Source of the DNA: Aved-18 sp964606665
GTDB lineage: Bacteria; Cyanobacteriota; Vampirovibrionia; Obscuribacterales; Obscuribacteraceae
Assembly (NCBI GenBank): GCA_964606665.1
Contig: CAZSHS010000017.1
Coordinates: 1 to 64,000, forward strand
Length of the DNA: 64,000 nt
Direction: 5' to 3'
The position numbers and the translations under genes were made by a program. Below, in pieces: positions 8,538 through 18,062 of this stretch (within the stretch, counting starts at the first letter, position 1; every line of letters starts with the position of its first letter). The notes under the pieces were generated by a model. That model saw nothing but the letters and a program-made list of their open reading frames with translations, ran no database searches and had not been told where the DNA came from.

Positions 8538-10577
8538 TTATTTGAGCTGGACGTATCCATCATCAACCTTAACGCTGGTTGTTGAAGTTGATGTAGCGCC
8601 CGTGTCAGGATCTGTTGTGGTCGTGGTTGTTTCTATATAAACATCAACTTCTCGTCTAAATCGAATTTCAGCTACTGTTCCGTTTGTCTGATAGGTCTGG
8701 CGCAAGCCGTTGCCTCCTGATGCGTAGGTCTTATACTTGGAAGCATTTGTATCAAGAGTAGGTGTTGATCCACCCCACTGATAAGCAAAGTCGTTTTGCG
8801 GTCCTATCAATGGAACTGCACCTAAACCGGCCGATCCACTTTGAGATTTGGTTTTTGCACCAAGTCCACTGGAGTAGATGGCAGGACAAATACCCTCGCC
8901 TGAGCGATTGTTGGATGCCAACTGAATTGTTGCTTCATTGATTGGTGTTAATTTTTTAGCGACCAAGTCGTCGTCTATTGGCTCGCCGGCATGTTTTCCT
9001 CCAGATGACCGGCCTGGCTGTCTGGCGAAATCTCGCAGATACATGTCATATTTTGTTTCGAACCAGGCTGCACCTTTACTACCGGGATAAGCCGGACCTA
9101 GGTTTATGTTATCGACTTTGTGAATACTTGGTGCGCCATTGGTCAAAACTCCCAATGACTCCATAATCAATTGATTTTCTCCAACAACATAATATTTCAG
9201 AGGCTTGATTGTTTTGGACTGAAAAGTGACATCTCCGTTACTTGCGATGCGGTAAACATAGGCTATTCCACCGGGAATACTGCCGCCTCCCGCTGGTGCC
9301 CAGCCCACCATGCCTGGTGCTGCGCCCCAATCTAAGTCAATTGCATTTTTGACTGCGCCAATATTCACTTTTGTGCCGCCGCGTCTGAGCCAGTCGTATA
9401 TTGCAATTTTGCAAGCGTTGTGAGCTTTGTGGTTGGGGTCAAGTGAGCCTAAAGGCCACAAAGAGCCGTTTGCAGAAAGCGAGCTTCCACTGTCTACTGG
9501 GAAGTCTCCAGAGGTGCAAGTTAATACATCGCAGTCGTCGTCTCCGTCGTTCATACAACCTGAGTTGAGAACCAGATCGGATAAATGTCTTTGGAAGCAA
9601 ACACCAGTCGGAGGTCCGTCAGGGTAGGCAACAACTAATGCGCCTGGAGCTGGCAGTGGGTCGTAGACGCTTGCAGGTTGGGCGCAAGCCGAAGACATGA
9701 TACTGCGGGTCGTGCCGTTGTCGTTTATGTTCTGAGTGGCTTGGGCGCGCACAATGGTGTCGTACTCGTAGGGCAAACCGCCGTGAGTGGGAACAAATTT
9801 GGCAGGATCGACAAGTTTTACAGTCTCTTCTATAGCAGCGAATACCCAGTCTTCTGTGCCGCGAGTAAAGACAGTATATGATTTGTATCTGCCATTGGCA
9901 GTTTTTGCCGCAGGCCAGGAGCTGCTCCAGCCTACGGGAAGGCGAACGTTGGTTGGGGCACCACCGGTGATGGCGCCTAAAGATAATTGCAGCGAGCCGT
10001 TTACGTAACTCGAATTACCCGCAATGCGAATACTGTTACTGTTATAGGCGTTCAGGGCTTCTTGATACGGACGAACGGTGTTGCCGTCTTTGTCGGTAGC
10101 TGAACCAGTCGGGGTGATTGAAGCTTGCAGCACAGTCATCAAGGCAGATGCAGCAGCCTTGGCGTTGTTTAAGTCTTGTCTTGCTAGCTCGCGCATTTCA
10201 TTGCCGCCTCTGTTCGCGCCCAGATCTTCGGCTATCAGATAATCGACTAAAGTAGTACCAAGCAAAGTGTTTATGCTGTGAACAGAAGTGTCATAGCCGT
10301 CGTTCACTTGAGTTCCATTTCCATTTGGAGCTGAATCAGAAAGACCTACATAACCGTATTGAGGCGTATTCACGACTATTTTGCTCATTTCGCGAGCTGC
10401 TGCAAGAGCTGCCGCTTCAATCGCTGTCTTTTGCTCTGACTGGGTTCCCATAAGCCTCACATAACTCATCATGAATATGACAAGAGCTGTGATAATGCCT
10501 AGAGTCACAGCAAGTATGAGTACGAGCATGTTGCCTTTTGGATTACGACGCTTCCAAGAAGAAACTTTTCGTTTCAT
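8538..10577 (-). CDS. Tad-like (TadE/TadG N-terminus) envelope protein, paralogue B
   Basis: A roughly 679-residue paralogue of the 5016-7022 product with the same build: a short basic N-terminus, one transmembrane helix (LVLILAVTLGIITALVIFMM) and the IEAAALAAAREMSKI motif, then a long exported region. The ATG at 10577 is chosen because GAGG lies 5 bases upstream; an in-frame GTG at 10583 is possible. Near the C-terminus it has a Thr/Ser-rich insertion (ETTTTTTDPDTGATSTSTTS) that the paralogue lacks. The gene begins the minus-strand cluster that continues through the secreted protein to paralogue A, with 73 and 102 bases between genes. Confidence 0.65.
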   Translation of the reverse strand: MKRKVSSWKRRNPKGNMLVLILAVTLGIITALVIFMMSYVRLMGTQSEQKTAIEAAALAAAREMSKIVVNTPQYGYVGLSDSAPNGNGTQVNDGYDTSVHSINTLLGTTLVDYLIAEDLGANRGGNEMRELARQDLNNAKAAASALMTVLQASITPTGSATDKDGNTVRPYQEALNAYNSNSIRIAGNSSYVNGSLQLSLGAITGGAPTNVRLPVGWSSSWPAAKTANGRYKSYTVFTRGTEDWVFAAIEETVKLVDPAKFVPTHGGLPYEYDTIVRAQATQNINDNGTTRSIMSSACAQPASVYDPLPAPGALVVAYPDGPPTGVCFQRHLSDLVLNSGCMNDGDDDCDVLTCTSGDFPVDSGSSLSANGSLWPLGSLDPNHKAHNACKIAIYDWLRRGGTKVNIGAVKNAIDLDWGAAPGMVGWAPAGGGSIPGGIAYVYRIASNGDVTFQSKTIKPLKYYVVGENQLIMESLGVLTNGAPSIHKVDNINLGPAYPGSKGAAWFETKYDMYLRDFARQPGRSSGGKHAGEPIDDDLVAKKLTPINEATIQLASNNRSGEGICPAIYSSGLGAKTKSQSGSAGLGAVPLIGPQNDFAYQWGGSTPTLDTNASKYKTYASGGNGLRQTYQTNGTVAEIRFRREVDVYIETTTTTTDPDTGATSTSTTSVKVDDGYVQLK

Positions 10578-10754
10578 ATGCACCTCGATAGTACTAAGTT
10601 TTGAACAATCTGAATTGTTCGATAGGAACGCCAGTGGATTTATGAAAAATTAAACCCAGCTAATATTCTGATCGTATCTGATCGTTTTGTAATGCGTCAA
10701 TAGGTACTAAACCTAAAAAGCCTTAAAAAGTAGACTATGTATGATTTGATAGAT

Positions 10755-12224
10755 TTATTCTAGTTCCCAGTCTGACTTACCACCTGGACTGTCCATCAAA
10801 GCAACGCCACAGGCAGTGAGCTTTTGGCGAATCAGGTCGGAGGTTGCATAGTCTTTTTTGCTTCTGGCTTCCTGGCGTAACTCAAGAATTAAGTCGAGCA
10901 CTGATTTTGCAATTTCGGGGGTAACCAAACGCCTTGAATCTTCAAGGCTGAAGCCAAGAACTTGCAAATGGAAAGCAAGAAGTCCGGCCCAGTTGTCCTT
11001 TTGACTTTGGCTCGACTCTTTTGAAATTTTATCGGCCAGGTTGAAACAGGCAGATAATGCTTGAGCCGTGTTCAAGTCGTTATTCATCGCATCGTCAAAA
11101 TCTTGGATGAAGTTAGTGCTAACTTCATCTTTAATTTGACCCAGTTTTGCTAAATCCTTGCGGGTTGGACTGATTGAATTTTTGGAAAAATTTGACCCGA
11201 ATTTTGGCTCACCAGAGTGCTGAAACACTGCTTTGAGCAAGCGAGACATTGCCTGACGACTGGCGTTTAAACTCTCATTTGTAAAATCAATGGGGCTGCG
11301 ATAATGAGACTGAAGTATGAAAAGTCTCACTGTATCTGGCGAATAGTTTTTCAAAATGTCGCGAATGGTGGAAAAATTTCCAAGCGATTTGGACATTTTT
11401 TCAGCCGAAACCTGGACAAAACTATTATGCATCCAATATTTTGCAAGCGGTTTTCCATGCAAGGCGACTGACTGAGCAATTTCATTTTCGTGGTGCGGAA
11501 AAACAAGATCTTCACCACCAGTGTGAATATCAATCGTTTCGCCAAGCACATGTTTAATCATCGTCGAGCACTCTAAGTGCCATCCAGGGCGACCCTCTCC
11601 CCAGGGAGATTGCCAGTTTGGGCTTGAAGTGGTCGATTTCCAGAGAGCAAAATCACAAGCATTTTTTTTGCGTTCAGCAAGTTCTTCCTGAGATAAAACT
11701 TGCTCGCGTGCACCAGATAGCAAATCTTCTACTTTGCGTCCTGAAAGAGCACCATAAGAGGCGAGTGCCATAACGTCGAAATAAACATCAGAACCACTTT
11801 GATAAGCGTGACCATTTTTTATTAAGCCTTCGATAAAATCGATCATCTGAGAAACGAATTCAGTTGCGCGCGGCTCGCGGTCTGGGGCTTGCACATTAAG
11901 TCTATGCATGTCATCCCAAAAAGTGTAAGTGAAGTGACGAGCTAACTTTTCAGGTGTGATTTCTAATTCGGCTGCTCTGTTTATTATTTTGTCGTCGATA
12001 TCGGTGATGTTGCGAATATAGGTGACTTTGTATCCGCAATAGCGAAAATAACGCTGTGCCACATCCCACACAACAGTCATTCGAGCGTGTCCTAAATGAC
12101 TCCAGTCGTAAACTGTGGGACCGCAAGAGTAGATGGTAAGCTCGTTTTCGCGCAGGGGCACGAGCACTTCTTTCTTGCCCGACAGTGTGTTGTAGACCTG
12201 AATTTGATTTTTATTGTCGGTCAC
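10755..12224 (-). CDS. cysS: Cysteinyl-tRNA synthetase
   Basis: A class I aminoacyl-tRNA synthetase of 489 residues that charges tRNA-Cys. The HIGH motif is HLGH (43-46) and the KMSKS motif is intact (276-280). Zinc ligands expected for CysRS are visible as Cys34, Cys219, His244 and Glu248. The C-terminal DALR-like region is present, so the length is normal. It starts with GTG, 10 bases after gltX, and is probably co-transcribed with it. Confidence 0.96.
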   Translation of the reverse strand: MTDNKNQIQVYNTLSGKKEVLVPLRENELTIYSCGPTVYDWSHLGHARMTVVWDVAQRYFRYCGYKVTYIRNITDIDDKIINRAAELEITPEKLARHFTYTFWDDMHRLNVQAPDREPRATEFVSQMIDFIEGLIKNGHAYQSGSDVYFDVMALASYGALSGRKVEDLLSGAREQVLSQEELAERKKNACDFALWKSTTSSPNWQSPWGEGRPGWHLECSTMIKHVLGETIDIHTGGEDLVFPHHENEIAQSVALHGKPLAKYWMHNSFVQVSAEKMSKSLGNFSTIRDILKNYSPDTVRLFILQSHYRSPIDFTNESLNASRQAMSRLLKAVFQHSGEPKFGSNFSKNSISPTRKDLAKLGQIKDEVSTNFIQDFDDAMNNDLNTAQALSACFNLADKISKESSQSQKDNWAGLLAFHLQVLGFSLEDSRRLVTPEIAKSVLDLILELRQEARSKKDYATSDLIRQKLTACGVALMDSPGGKSDWELE

Positions 12225-12234
12225 TTTTAGATAC

Positions 12235-13713
12235 TCAATTTTTTTTGCAAAGTGCTAGAGCTGCTTCAAGACGCGATTTTACTCGTGATTGGCCAAGGGC
12301 TGAAATGACAGAACCGAGATCTGGTCCGTGTGCTTGTCCCTGTAGAGCTGCTCGAATTGGTTGAAAAAGTTTTTTGCCTTTAGCTTGTGCTTCTTCGCCC
12401 ACTTTGGAAACAATTGCTTTTGCGCCCACAGCATCTCCAAACGGGATATCAGATAATTTGCTTAAACAGCCTTTGAGAACCAAAGATGCGCTGTCGTCAC
12501 TTAAGGCTTCTTTTTGTAATTCTTCTGAGATATCTATTTTGTCAGCAAAAAAGAAGGCGGCATTAGCTTTTACTTGTGAAAGTTTGGTTACGCCTTCGCG
12601 CACTATGGCGACTATTGCTTTGAGCTCTTCGTCTGAATATTGGCTCAAGTCAAAATCAGTCAAATATGGTCGTGCTCGATTTGTCACCACATCTAGTGGC
12701 AAATCGCGAATGTAGTGGGCGTTGAACCAGTTCAGTTTGTCCGGGTCGAACACTGCGGGGCTTTTGCTCACTTTGTGCACATCAAACATTTCTGCTGCTT
12801 GCTCTAGAGTGAAAAATTCTTCGTTGTTTGGTGGATTCCAGCTCATCTGAACCAGATAATTGACTATTGCTTCTGGCATGTAGCCATCTTGGCGATAAGC
12901 GTCGATATGTACGAATTCGCCATGTGCACGCTTAGATAATTTTTTATGGTCTTTGTCAAAAATCAAGGCTGCGTGTGCAAACTGTGGAGGCTTGACGCCA
13001 AGGGCTTCAAATAGTAAAAGTTGCTTGGCGGTATTGTGAATGTGGTCTTCGCCTCGCATCACAAGGCTCATATGCATGTCTATATCGTCTACAACGACAG
13101 CGAAATTGTATGTGGCAATCCCACTTGATTTAACGATAACCAGGTCACCGCCTAAATCGGAACTATTGACGTTAATCCGTCCCTTGATTAAATCGTCCCA
13201 GTGAATTTCTTGCGGCTCTTCCACTCTGAAGCGAACCGATGGCACTCTGCCTTCCGCTTCGTACCGCTCATGATCCTCTTTGCTCAGATTGCGACCGCGA
13301 TTGTCGTAACGTGAGGGCAATCCCTTCTGAGACTGCTCTTCTTTGAGGGCGGCAAGTTCTTCAGGTGTAGCAAAGCAATGATAAGCGTAAGTGCTTGATA
13401 TGAGCTTGTTTGCGATGTTTTGATAGTGCTCTTCTTTTTCGGTTTGACGATAAGGCGGGTAGGGACCACCTACATCGGGACCTTCGTCCCATGTAAGACC
13501 TAACCAGCGCAAACCGGCAATGATATCTTGGGTATATTCTTCGCGTGAGCGCTCGGAGTCTGTGTCTTCAAGACGCAAAATGAAGTCGCCTGCTTTGTTT
13601 TTGGCGTACAAATAGTTGTAGAGCGCTGTTCTGGCTGTGCCAAGGTGCAACTTGCCTGTCGGTGACGGGGCAATTCGAACACGATGTTTCATTTGAGTTT
13701 TAGTCTGGGTCAT
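12235..13713 (-). CDS. gltX: Glutamyl-tRNA synthetase (glutamate-tRNA ligase)
   Basis: Class I synthetase that attaches glutamate to tRNA-Glu. The HIGH region is PSPTGKLHLGTARTALYNYL and the KMSKS-type motif is KLSKR. Glu-binding and anticodon-binding helical parts follow, giving about 492 residues. Three in-frame ATGs (13725, 13713, 13692) are possible starts and none has a good Shine-Dalgarno; 13713 is a compromise. Whether it also charges tRNA-Gln for the amidotransferase route cannot be told from this window. It is upstream of cysS in the same operon. Confidence 0.95.
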   Translation of the reverse strand: MTQTKTQMKHRVRIAPSPTGKLHLGTARTALYNYLYAKNKAGDFILRLEDTDSERSREEYTQDIIAGLRWLGLTWDEGPDVGGPYPPYRQTEKEEHYQNIANKLISSTYAYHCFATPEELAALKEEQSQKGLPSRYDNRGRNLSKEDHERYEAEGRVPSVRFRVEEPQEIHWDDLIKGRINVNSSDLGGDLVIVKSSGIATYNFAVVVDDIDMHMSLVMRGEDHIHNTAKQLLLFEALGVKPPQFAHAALIFDKDHKKLSKRAHGEFVHIDAYRQDGYMPEAIVNYLVQMSWNPPNNEEFFTLEQAAEMFDVHKVSKSPAVFDPDKLNWFNAHYIRDLPLDVVTNRARPYLTDFDLSQYSDEELKAIVAIVREGVTKLSQVKANAAFFFADKIDISEELQKEALSDDSASLVLKGCLSKLSDIPFGDAVGAKAIVSKVGEEAQAKGKKLFQPIRAALQGQAHGPDLGSVISALGQSRVKSRLEAALALCKKN

Positions 13714-13754
13714 GAGACAGAGCATTCTAGCAGAAGTTCTGTTTAAGTCTTGTG

Positions 13755-14558
13755 TTAGTTCATGACAAAGACATCAACTGTCGCAACACCGGAAGATATC
13801 ATGTTGAGCTGTTTGGCCGCTCCCATCGACAGGTCTATCACGCGACCGTGCGAATAAGGTCCGCGATCGGCTACCTTAACCACGCACGAGTGACCTGTGC
13901 GCTTGTTTCTGACTAATAATTTGGTCCCAAAAGGAAGGGTGCGGTGAGCTGCGGTGAGGTTATTGCAGTCAAATCGTTCGCCTGATGCCGAGCGACGACC
14001 GTGAAACTTGCCGCCATACCATGAGGCTTTGCCTGAAAAACGGCTTAGTCCCTGAGTATCGACATCTTCTGGTTCAATTCCAATCTGGCTTTGTGTGGCA
14101 ATTGCATTTGCAGGTGCTGTAACTCGAATACCGGCAGCTTCTTTGATTAAGCTCAGTGCTTGAGCACTTGCAGCAGCTACATTGGGGCATGAATCTGGCA
14201 CTTCGAATTTGATTGCCGTTTCATTGCCACATTTAAAAACACCTAGATTGTTCTCGCTTGAGGCTTGAAGCTGCTCTAAAGAACCACGTTTAGTATCCAG
14301 CCATTCTTGAATCTTATCGGCTAGCTTAGTGGCTTTATCTTCGCTTGCGCCAGGCTCGCCTTCACTTGTATAGGTGAGGATGTCTTTGCCGTTAATAGTC
14401 ACACAAGCGTATTCGACTTTGTTGTCGATCCAAACAGTGGTGGAGATTTCAGGCTTGACCCGCTTTTCTTGACTGGGCTGCGCCATGGCGGAAGGGGACA
14501 GAGTGACCATGGTCACCGCTGCTAGAGCCAATTTATGCAGTGTGTTGAGATTATTCAT
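13755..14558 (-). CDS. rlpA: RlpA-like septal/cell-wall protein with double-psi beta-barrel
   Basis: A 267-residue exported protein with a signal peptide ending near AMAQ. The N-terminal 140 residues after it are not recognised. The last 90 residues form a DPBB domain of the RlpA type: GKASWYGGKFHGRRSASGE, then FDCNNLTAAHRTLPFGTKLLV and VKVADRGPY-HGRVIDLS. RlpA proteins are lytic transglycosylases or glycan-binding proteins acting on denuded peptidoglycan. There is no SPOR domain, so localisation must rely on the N-terminal part. It is followed directly by gltX; its own upstream region is the 593-base gap 14559-15151. Confidence 0.85.
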   Translation of the reverse strand: MNNLNTLHKLALAAVTMVTLSPSAMAQPSQEKRVKPEISTTVWIDNKVEYACVTINGKDILTYTSEGEPGASEDKATKLADKIQEWLDTKRGSLEQLQASSENNLGVFKCGNETAIKFEVPDSCPNVAAASAQALSLIKEAAGIRVTAPANAIATQSQIGIEPEDVDTQGLSRFSGKASWYGGKFHGRRSASGERFDCNNLTAAHRTLPFGTKLLVRNKRTGHSCVVKVADRGPYSHGRVIDLSMGAAKQLNMISSGVATVDVFVMN

Positions 14559-15151
14559 AGCTACTTATCTTGCGACTTCGCCTTTGAATCGGGGTTTGAG
14601 TTGAGCAGGCGCCAAGTTACCAAAATTGTGACTAGCCCGTCAAAAAATAGTTGGCAACCTGGATATTTCTGAACCTGTAAGGGTTTTCGTGTTTCTGAAG
14701 GGAGTCTAATGTGAGCGCTGTTGACAGAACGGTTGACTATATGCACATGTAGTCCAATGGATATACCGGGCGTTGAAGTCCCGGGCCAGACTGAACCGAT
14801 ATCGGTTCATTTTCTGAGCGTCCTCTCATGTAAGGACACTGTAAAGGGCAAGTGGACGCTGCTGTTACGAAGTGTAACGATCGGCGCGGGTCGGATCAAT
14901 TTAATCAGCGAGTATGCATGTAATGGGGTCGATTTAATAATTCAGACCAATTTAGTGCATATGAAAGTGGCTCACCAACTCGATCTTAGTCTTTGAGGCA
15001 AGATTAAACGCCTCTTTGAATCTTTGATTTCAAAGAGATAAACTGTTACGGGATCGTTACAAGAGCGGGATATGTCAAGTGGGCGTTTGAGCATAATTTT
15101 CTACATTCAAACCCATACGTTTTCTATTCCTATATATAAGGAATGCGTTCG
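14559..15151. other. Long intergenic region with serial hairpins, no recognised gene
   Basis: This 593-base stretch lies between the rlpA start and the yebC stop, so it is the upstream region of rlpA and the downstream region of yebC. No convincing ORF or tRNA is present. It holds several hairpin-forming pairs: 14766-14770 with 14780-14784, the palindrome 14792-14809, 14820-14824 with 14833-14837, 14864-14868 with 14874-14878, and 9 bp at 15012-15020 with 15029-15037. A structured leader of rlpA or an independent RNA is possible. Confidence 0.4.
14792..14809. repeat. Palindrome TGAACCGATATCGGTTCA (copy 2 of the repeat)
   Basis: A perfect 18-bp palindrome followed by TTTTC on the plus strand. 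It shares the 14-bp core with the elements at 2961-2986 and 22662-22693. Unlike those, it is not directly behind a stop codon: it lies 233 bases upstream of rlpA and 343 bases past the yebC stop. Confidence 0.7.
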
Positions 15152-15913
15152 TTAGTTTTCTCGACCAAATTCTTCTAGCCACTCACCATTCATGTCGAAG
15201 TTGGCGTAGACGTGCTGTACATCGTCGTGATTCTCTAGCGTGTCTATTAGTTTGAGCAAAGCACGCGCCATAGACTTGTCTTTGACTTCAACTGTGTTGT
15301 CTGGAGACATCACAATTTCCGCACTTTCAATTATGGCCCCAGCTTGGCGGCATGCGCTTTGTACTTGCTCAAAATGTTGTGGGGGGCAAATGGCTAAAAG
15401 ACAGTCTTCCTGGTCCAATAAGTCATCGGCGCCAGCATCGCTGATTTTTAAAAGTAGCTCGTCTTCATCGAGTTTCTGGTCTTTGGCAATGCTTATTTCG
15501 CCTCGCTCTTTGAACATCCACGAAACGCATCCGCTCTCGCCCATATTGCCGCCGTTTTTTGAAAAATAGAAACGCAGATCGCCAGCCGTTCTATGTCTAT
15601 TGTCTGTGGCGCATTTCACAAGTATGGCAATGCCGCCAGGTCCGTAGCCTTCGTAGGTAAGCTCTTCTACGTCGCTTGCGCCGGTTGTGCCTGCGCCTTT
15701 CTCAATTGCTCTATCTATATTGTCGTTTGGTACGCCTTCAGCTTTTGCCCGTTCAATGGCTGTGCGTAAGCGAAAATTTGCTTGGGGATCACAGCCCCCA
15801 AGCTTTGCTGCAACGATAATTTCGCGCGCCATTTTGGCGTAGACCACACCGCGTTTGGCGTCGACCACAGCTTTTTGTCGTTTTATAGTTGCCCACTTGG
15901 AATGACCAGACAT
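15152..15913 (-). CDS. yebC: YebC/PmpR family DNA-binding or translation-associated regulator
   Basis: A protein of about 253 residues beginning MSGHSKWATIKRQKAVVDAKRG, the typical YebC N-terminus, so the ATG at 15913 is the true start rather than an upstream in-frame codon. The GGCDPQANFRLRTAIERAKAEGVPNDNI and YEGYGPGGIAILV blocks are diagnostic. Family members have been described as transcription factors and, more recently, as factors easing translation of proline-rich stretches. Length and motifs are normal. It stands alone on the minus strand with a large gap downstream. Confidence 0.93.
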   Translation of the reverse strand: MSGHSKWATIKRQKAVVDAKRGVVYAKMAREIIVAAKLGGCDPQANFRLRTAIERAKAEGVPNDNIDRAIEKGAGTTGASDVEELTYEGYGPGGIAILVKCATDNRHRTAGDLRFYFSKNGGNMGESGCVSWMFKERGEISIAKDQKLDEDELLLKISDAGADDLLDQEDCLLAICPPQHFEQVQSACRQAGAIIESAEIVMSPDNTVEVKDKSMARALLKLIDTLENHDDVQHVYANFDMNGEWLEEFGREN

Positions 15914-16083
15914 AACCTTAGAGTTTACTGCAAAGATCCGTCGCAACAAAACTGTGCGGTTGTCATGAATTTGGTTTTTTTCTTCAACCGGGTAGAATCT
16001 GACTCCTGCCTTGTTTTGCGAAAGCATTTTTAAATGGCAGTTGTGCTAAGGGCAGTTTGACTGCATTTCCAACGGAGAAAAAT

Positions 16084-17961
16084 ATGCGTATCTTAACCAG
16101 TTCGATTCTAGCTTGCACACTTGGTTTATTGCCTGTGATCGGCATGAATTGCAACAGTGTCGGTAGTCAGGCTATCAGCAAAGAAAGAAAAACGTACAAA
16201 GTAAAACTAGAAAAGGACGTGGTACTGGGCGACGAAGCCATGATTCAGGGCAAGTTTGGCGAAGCTGAGAAGATGTATCATGATGCTATTCAGCGCAATC
16301 CCAAGAGCATACCAGGACATGTTGGCTACGGTATGGCAATGGCCAAGCAGTTTAAGCTTGATGCTGCCGAAGCTGAATTTAAAAAGACACTTGAATTAGA
16401 TCCGCAAAACGCTCCCGCTCATGCCGGTCTTGCTATGGTTATGTATAACAGATTGCAGTCATCTAGTCAGACTATTCGCAATCAAACAGATGCAATTTTG
16501 AAAAATGCCGAAGCTGAAGCCAAAATGGGTTTGAATATTGACCCTGGTATGCCAGAAGCACACTACACTCTGGGCAATATTTATCGCACTCAGGGCAGAC
16601 TGGATGAGGCTCTTAATGAATTTAAAGAAGCTCAAAAAAATGATCCACATTTTTCAGAAGCATTTAGCGGCTCTGGTTTAGTCAATTTATCCAAAGGCGA
16701 TTACGCTTCCGCCGTTGCTGATTTCAAACAAGCAATCTCGCTTGCTTCGGGCAACTCTACTGCTCACTATGGACTGGGCAGAACTTATTTCAAACAAGGT
16801 CTGTACGATGAAGCTCTAAAAGAACTAAATACTTCGCTTTATCAAAATAGAAATAGCGCTCCAGTTTGGCAAACTCGCGGTGAAATTTATGCCGCTCAAG
16901 GCAACACCACGGCTGCTGTGCAAGCTTATAACGAATCTATTCGAATCAAGCCAGAAAATCCAGATCCATATTTGGGTAAAGCAGACATCACTGAATCTCG
17001 TGGAGATCTTGAACTAGCTATTTCGGACGTTCGATCCGGACTTGCTCTAAACCCGGACAGTACACCACTTCACATGCGTGTTGCCGACTTGAGTTTGAAA
17101 TTAGAAAAATTAGACGACGCAATCAAAGAATATTCACTCGTGCTCGAAAAAAGTCCTCAGGATGCTCAAGCCGCTCAGGGGCTCACTCGTGGCTATTATC
17201 TCAAAGCAAATAAAGATGCCACCAGCGCCTTTTTTGTTTCAAATGAGTATGAAAATGCCAAAGGTATGATCGACAAAGCTGTAGCAATGAACCCAAACAA
17301 TATGGAACTGCGCTTGGCTCAAATGAAAATGCGCATCATGGCTGGTGAGCCAGTAGATCTTAAATCTATTCAACCGCCATCCAACGATGGTGAGCGTATC
17401 GCTTATGCAGAAGCTCTGCTTGCTCAAGACAAGTTTGCCGAAGCCGACCAACAAATGGCTACAGTAATAAATAACGCACCAGATGCTAAAAGCGCTTTTG
17501 CAGTAGCTGATCTTGCTTTGATGATCAAAGATTTGAAAAATGCCGAAGCTGCTTTCAAAAAAGCATCCACCTTTCCTGGCGGTGAAGCTCGTGTCAAACG
17601 CGGCATGAATCAAGTGGCCAAAGCACGTGACGTGGCTAAGCAAGACCTTACTCTAGCTGATGATTTGTCGCGTAAAAAACAATTGCCTTCGGCCATCGAC
17701 AAATATCATGCCTCTATATATGGTGACCCTAAAGTGCCGATGGCTCGCTACTCGCTCGCCTCGACTTTAGAGCGTGTGAAACCACAAGTTTCTAAAGACT
17801 TGAAGGAAGCCGTTGATCAATACAATGCTTATATCGCTTTAAGCCCAAGCATCCCGCCCAAAGAGCTCGAAAAGCTCAACAAAAAGATTGGTAATCTTAA
17901 AGAAAAGGCATATAAGCTCGAAATGAAAGAAAAAGAAGCTGCAGCCAAGCGCGGCGGCTAA
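16084..17961 (+). CDS. Exported tetratricopeptide-repeat protein
   Basis: A 625-residue protein with an N-terminal hydrophobic signal containing Cys residues (SSILACTLGLLPVIGMNC); lipidation is possible but the lipobox is poor. From residue 50 it has at least nine TPR units with the usual A-x-Y/F, Gly and Pro pattern (for example NPKSIPGHVGYGMAMAKQF and PEAHYTLGNIYRTQGRLDEA). The C-terminus is charged and ends in a Lys/Glu helix. ATG 16084 follows an ACGGAGAA ribosome-binding site. TPR solenoids mediate protein interactions; the partner is unknown. Transcription probably ends at the hairpin 17998-18035. Confidence 0.8.
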   Translation: MRILTSSILACTLGLLPVIGMNCNSVGSQAISKERKTYKVKLEKDVVLGDEAMIQGKFGEAEKMYHDAIQRNPKSIPGHVGYGMAMAKQFKLDAAEAEFKKTLELDPQNAPAHAGLAMVMYNRLQSSSQTIRNQTDAILKNAEAEAKMGLNIDPGMPEAHYTLGNIYRTQGRLDEALNEFKEAQKNDPHFSEAFSGSGLVNLSKGDYASAVADFKQAISLASGNSTAHYGLGRTYFKQGLYDEALKELNTSLYQNRNSAPVWQTRGEIYAAQGNTTAAVQAYNESIRIKPENPDPYLGKADITESRGDLELAISDVRSGLALNPDSTPLHMRVADLSLKLEKLDDAIKEYSLVLEKSPQDAQAAQGLTRGYYLKANKDATSAFFVSNEYENAKGMIDKAVAMNPNNMELRLAQMKMRIMAGEPVDLKSIQPPSNDGERIAYAEALLAQDKFAEADQQMATVINNAPDAKSAFAVADLALMIKDLKNAEAAFKKASTFPGGEARVKRGMNQVAKARDVAKQDLTLADDLSRKKQLPSAIDKYHASIYGDPKVPMARYSLASTLERVKPQVSKDLKEAVDQYNAYIALSPSIPPKELEKLNKKIGNLKEKAYKLEMKEKEAAAKRGG

Positions 17962-17997
17962 AGCTGGTCTTTACAGCTACTTTCAAATAAAACAACA

Positions 17998-18035
17998 AAA
18001 CACTACCTGGAAACTAAAAAATTCAGGTAGTGTTT
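17998..18035 (+). terminator. Intrinsic terminator between TPR gene and murD
   Basis: AAACACTACCTG (17998-18009) pairs perfectly with CAGGTAGTGTTT (18024-18035) around a 14-base loop; the right arm ends in TTT with further Ts beyond it. It lies 37 bases after the TPR stop codon. It covers the in-frame GTG at 18030, which argues against that codon as the murD start. Confidence 0.7.
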
Positions 18036-18062
18036 GCTTTGAAGAGTTGTTATTATTGGGCG

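Noticed and set aside
14741..14820. tRNA-like stretch (TAGTCCAATGGATA followed by a hairpin)
   Set aside because: The D-arm-like sequence is suggestive, but there is no matching acceptor stem, no normal T arm and no CCA end; the TTC at the right place belongs to the palindrome.
15240..15569. Plus-strand ORF of 109 codons
   Set aside because: It lies wholly inside yebC in antisense and has Ser-rich, low-complexity composition typical of a shadow frame.
15913..16027. N-terminal extension of yebC from an upstream in-frame start
   Set aside because: YebC proteins begin with MSGHSKW, which is the ATG at 15913; the upstream 38 residues are not family-like.
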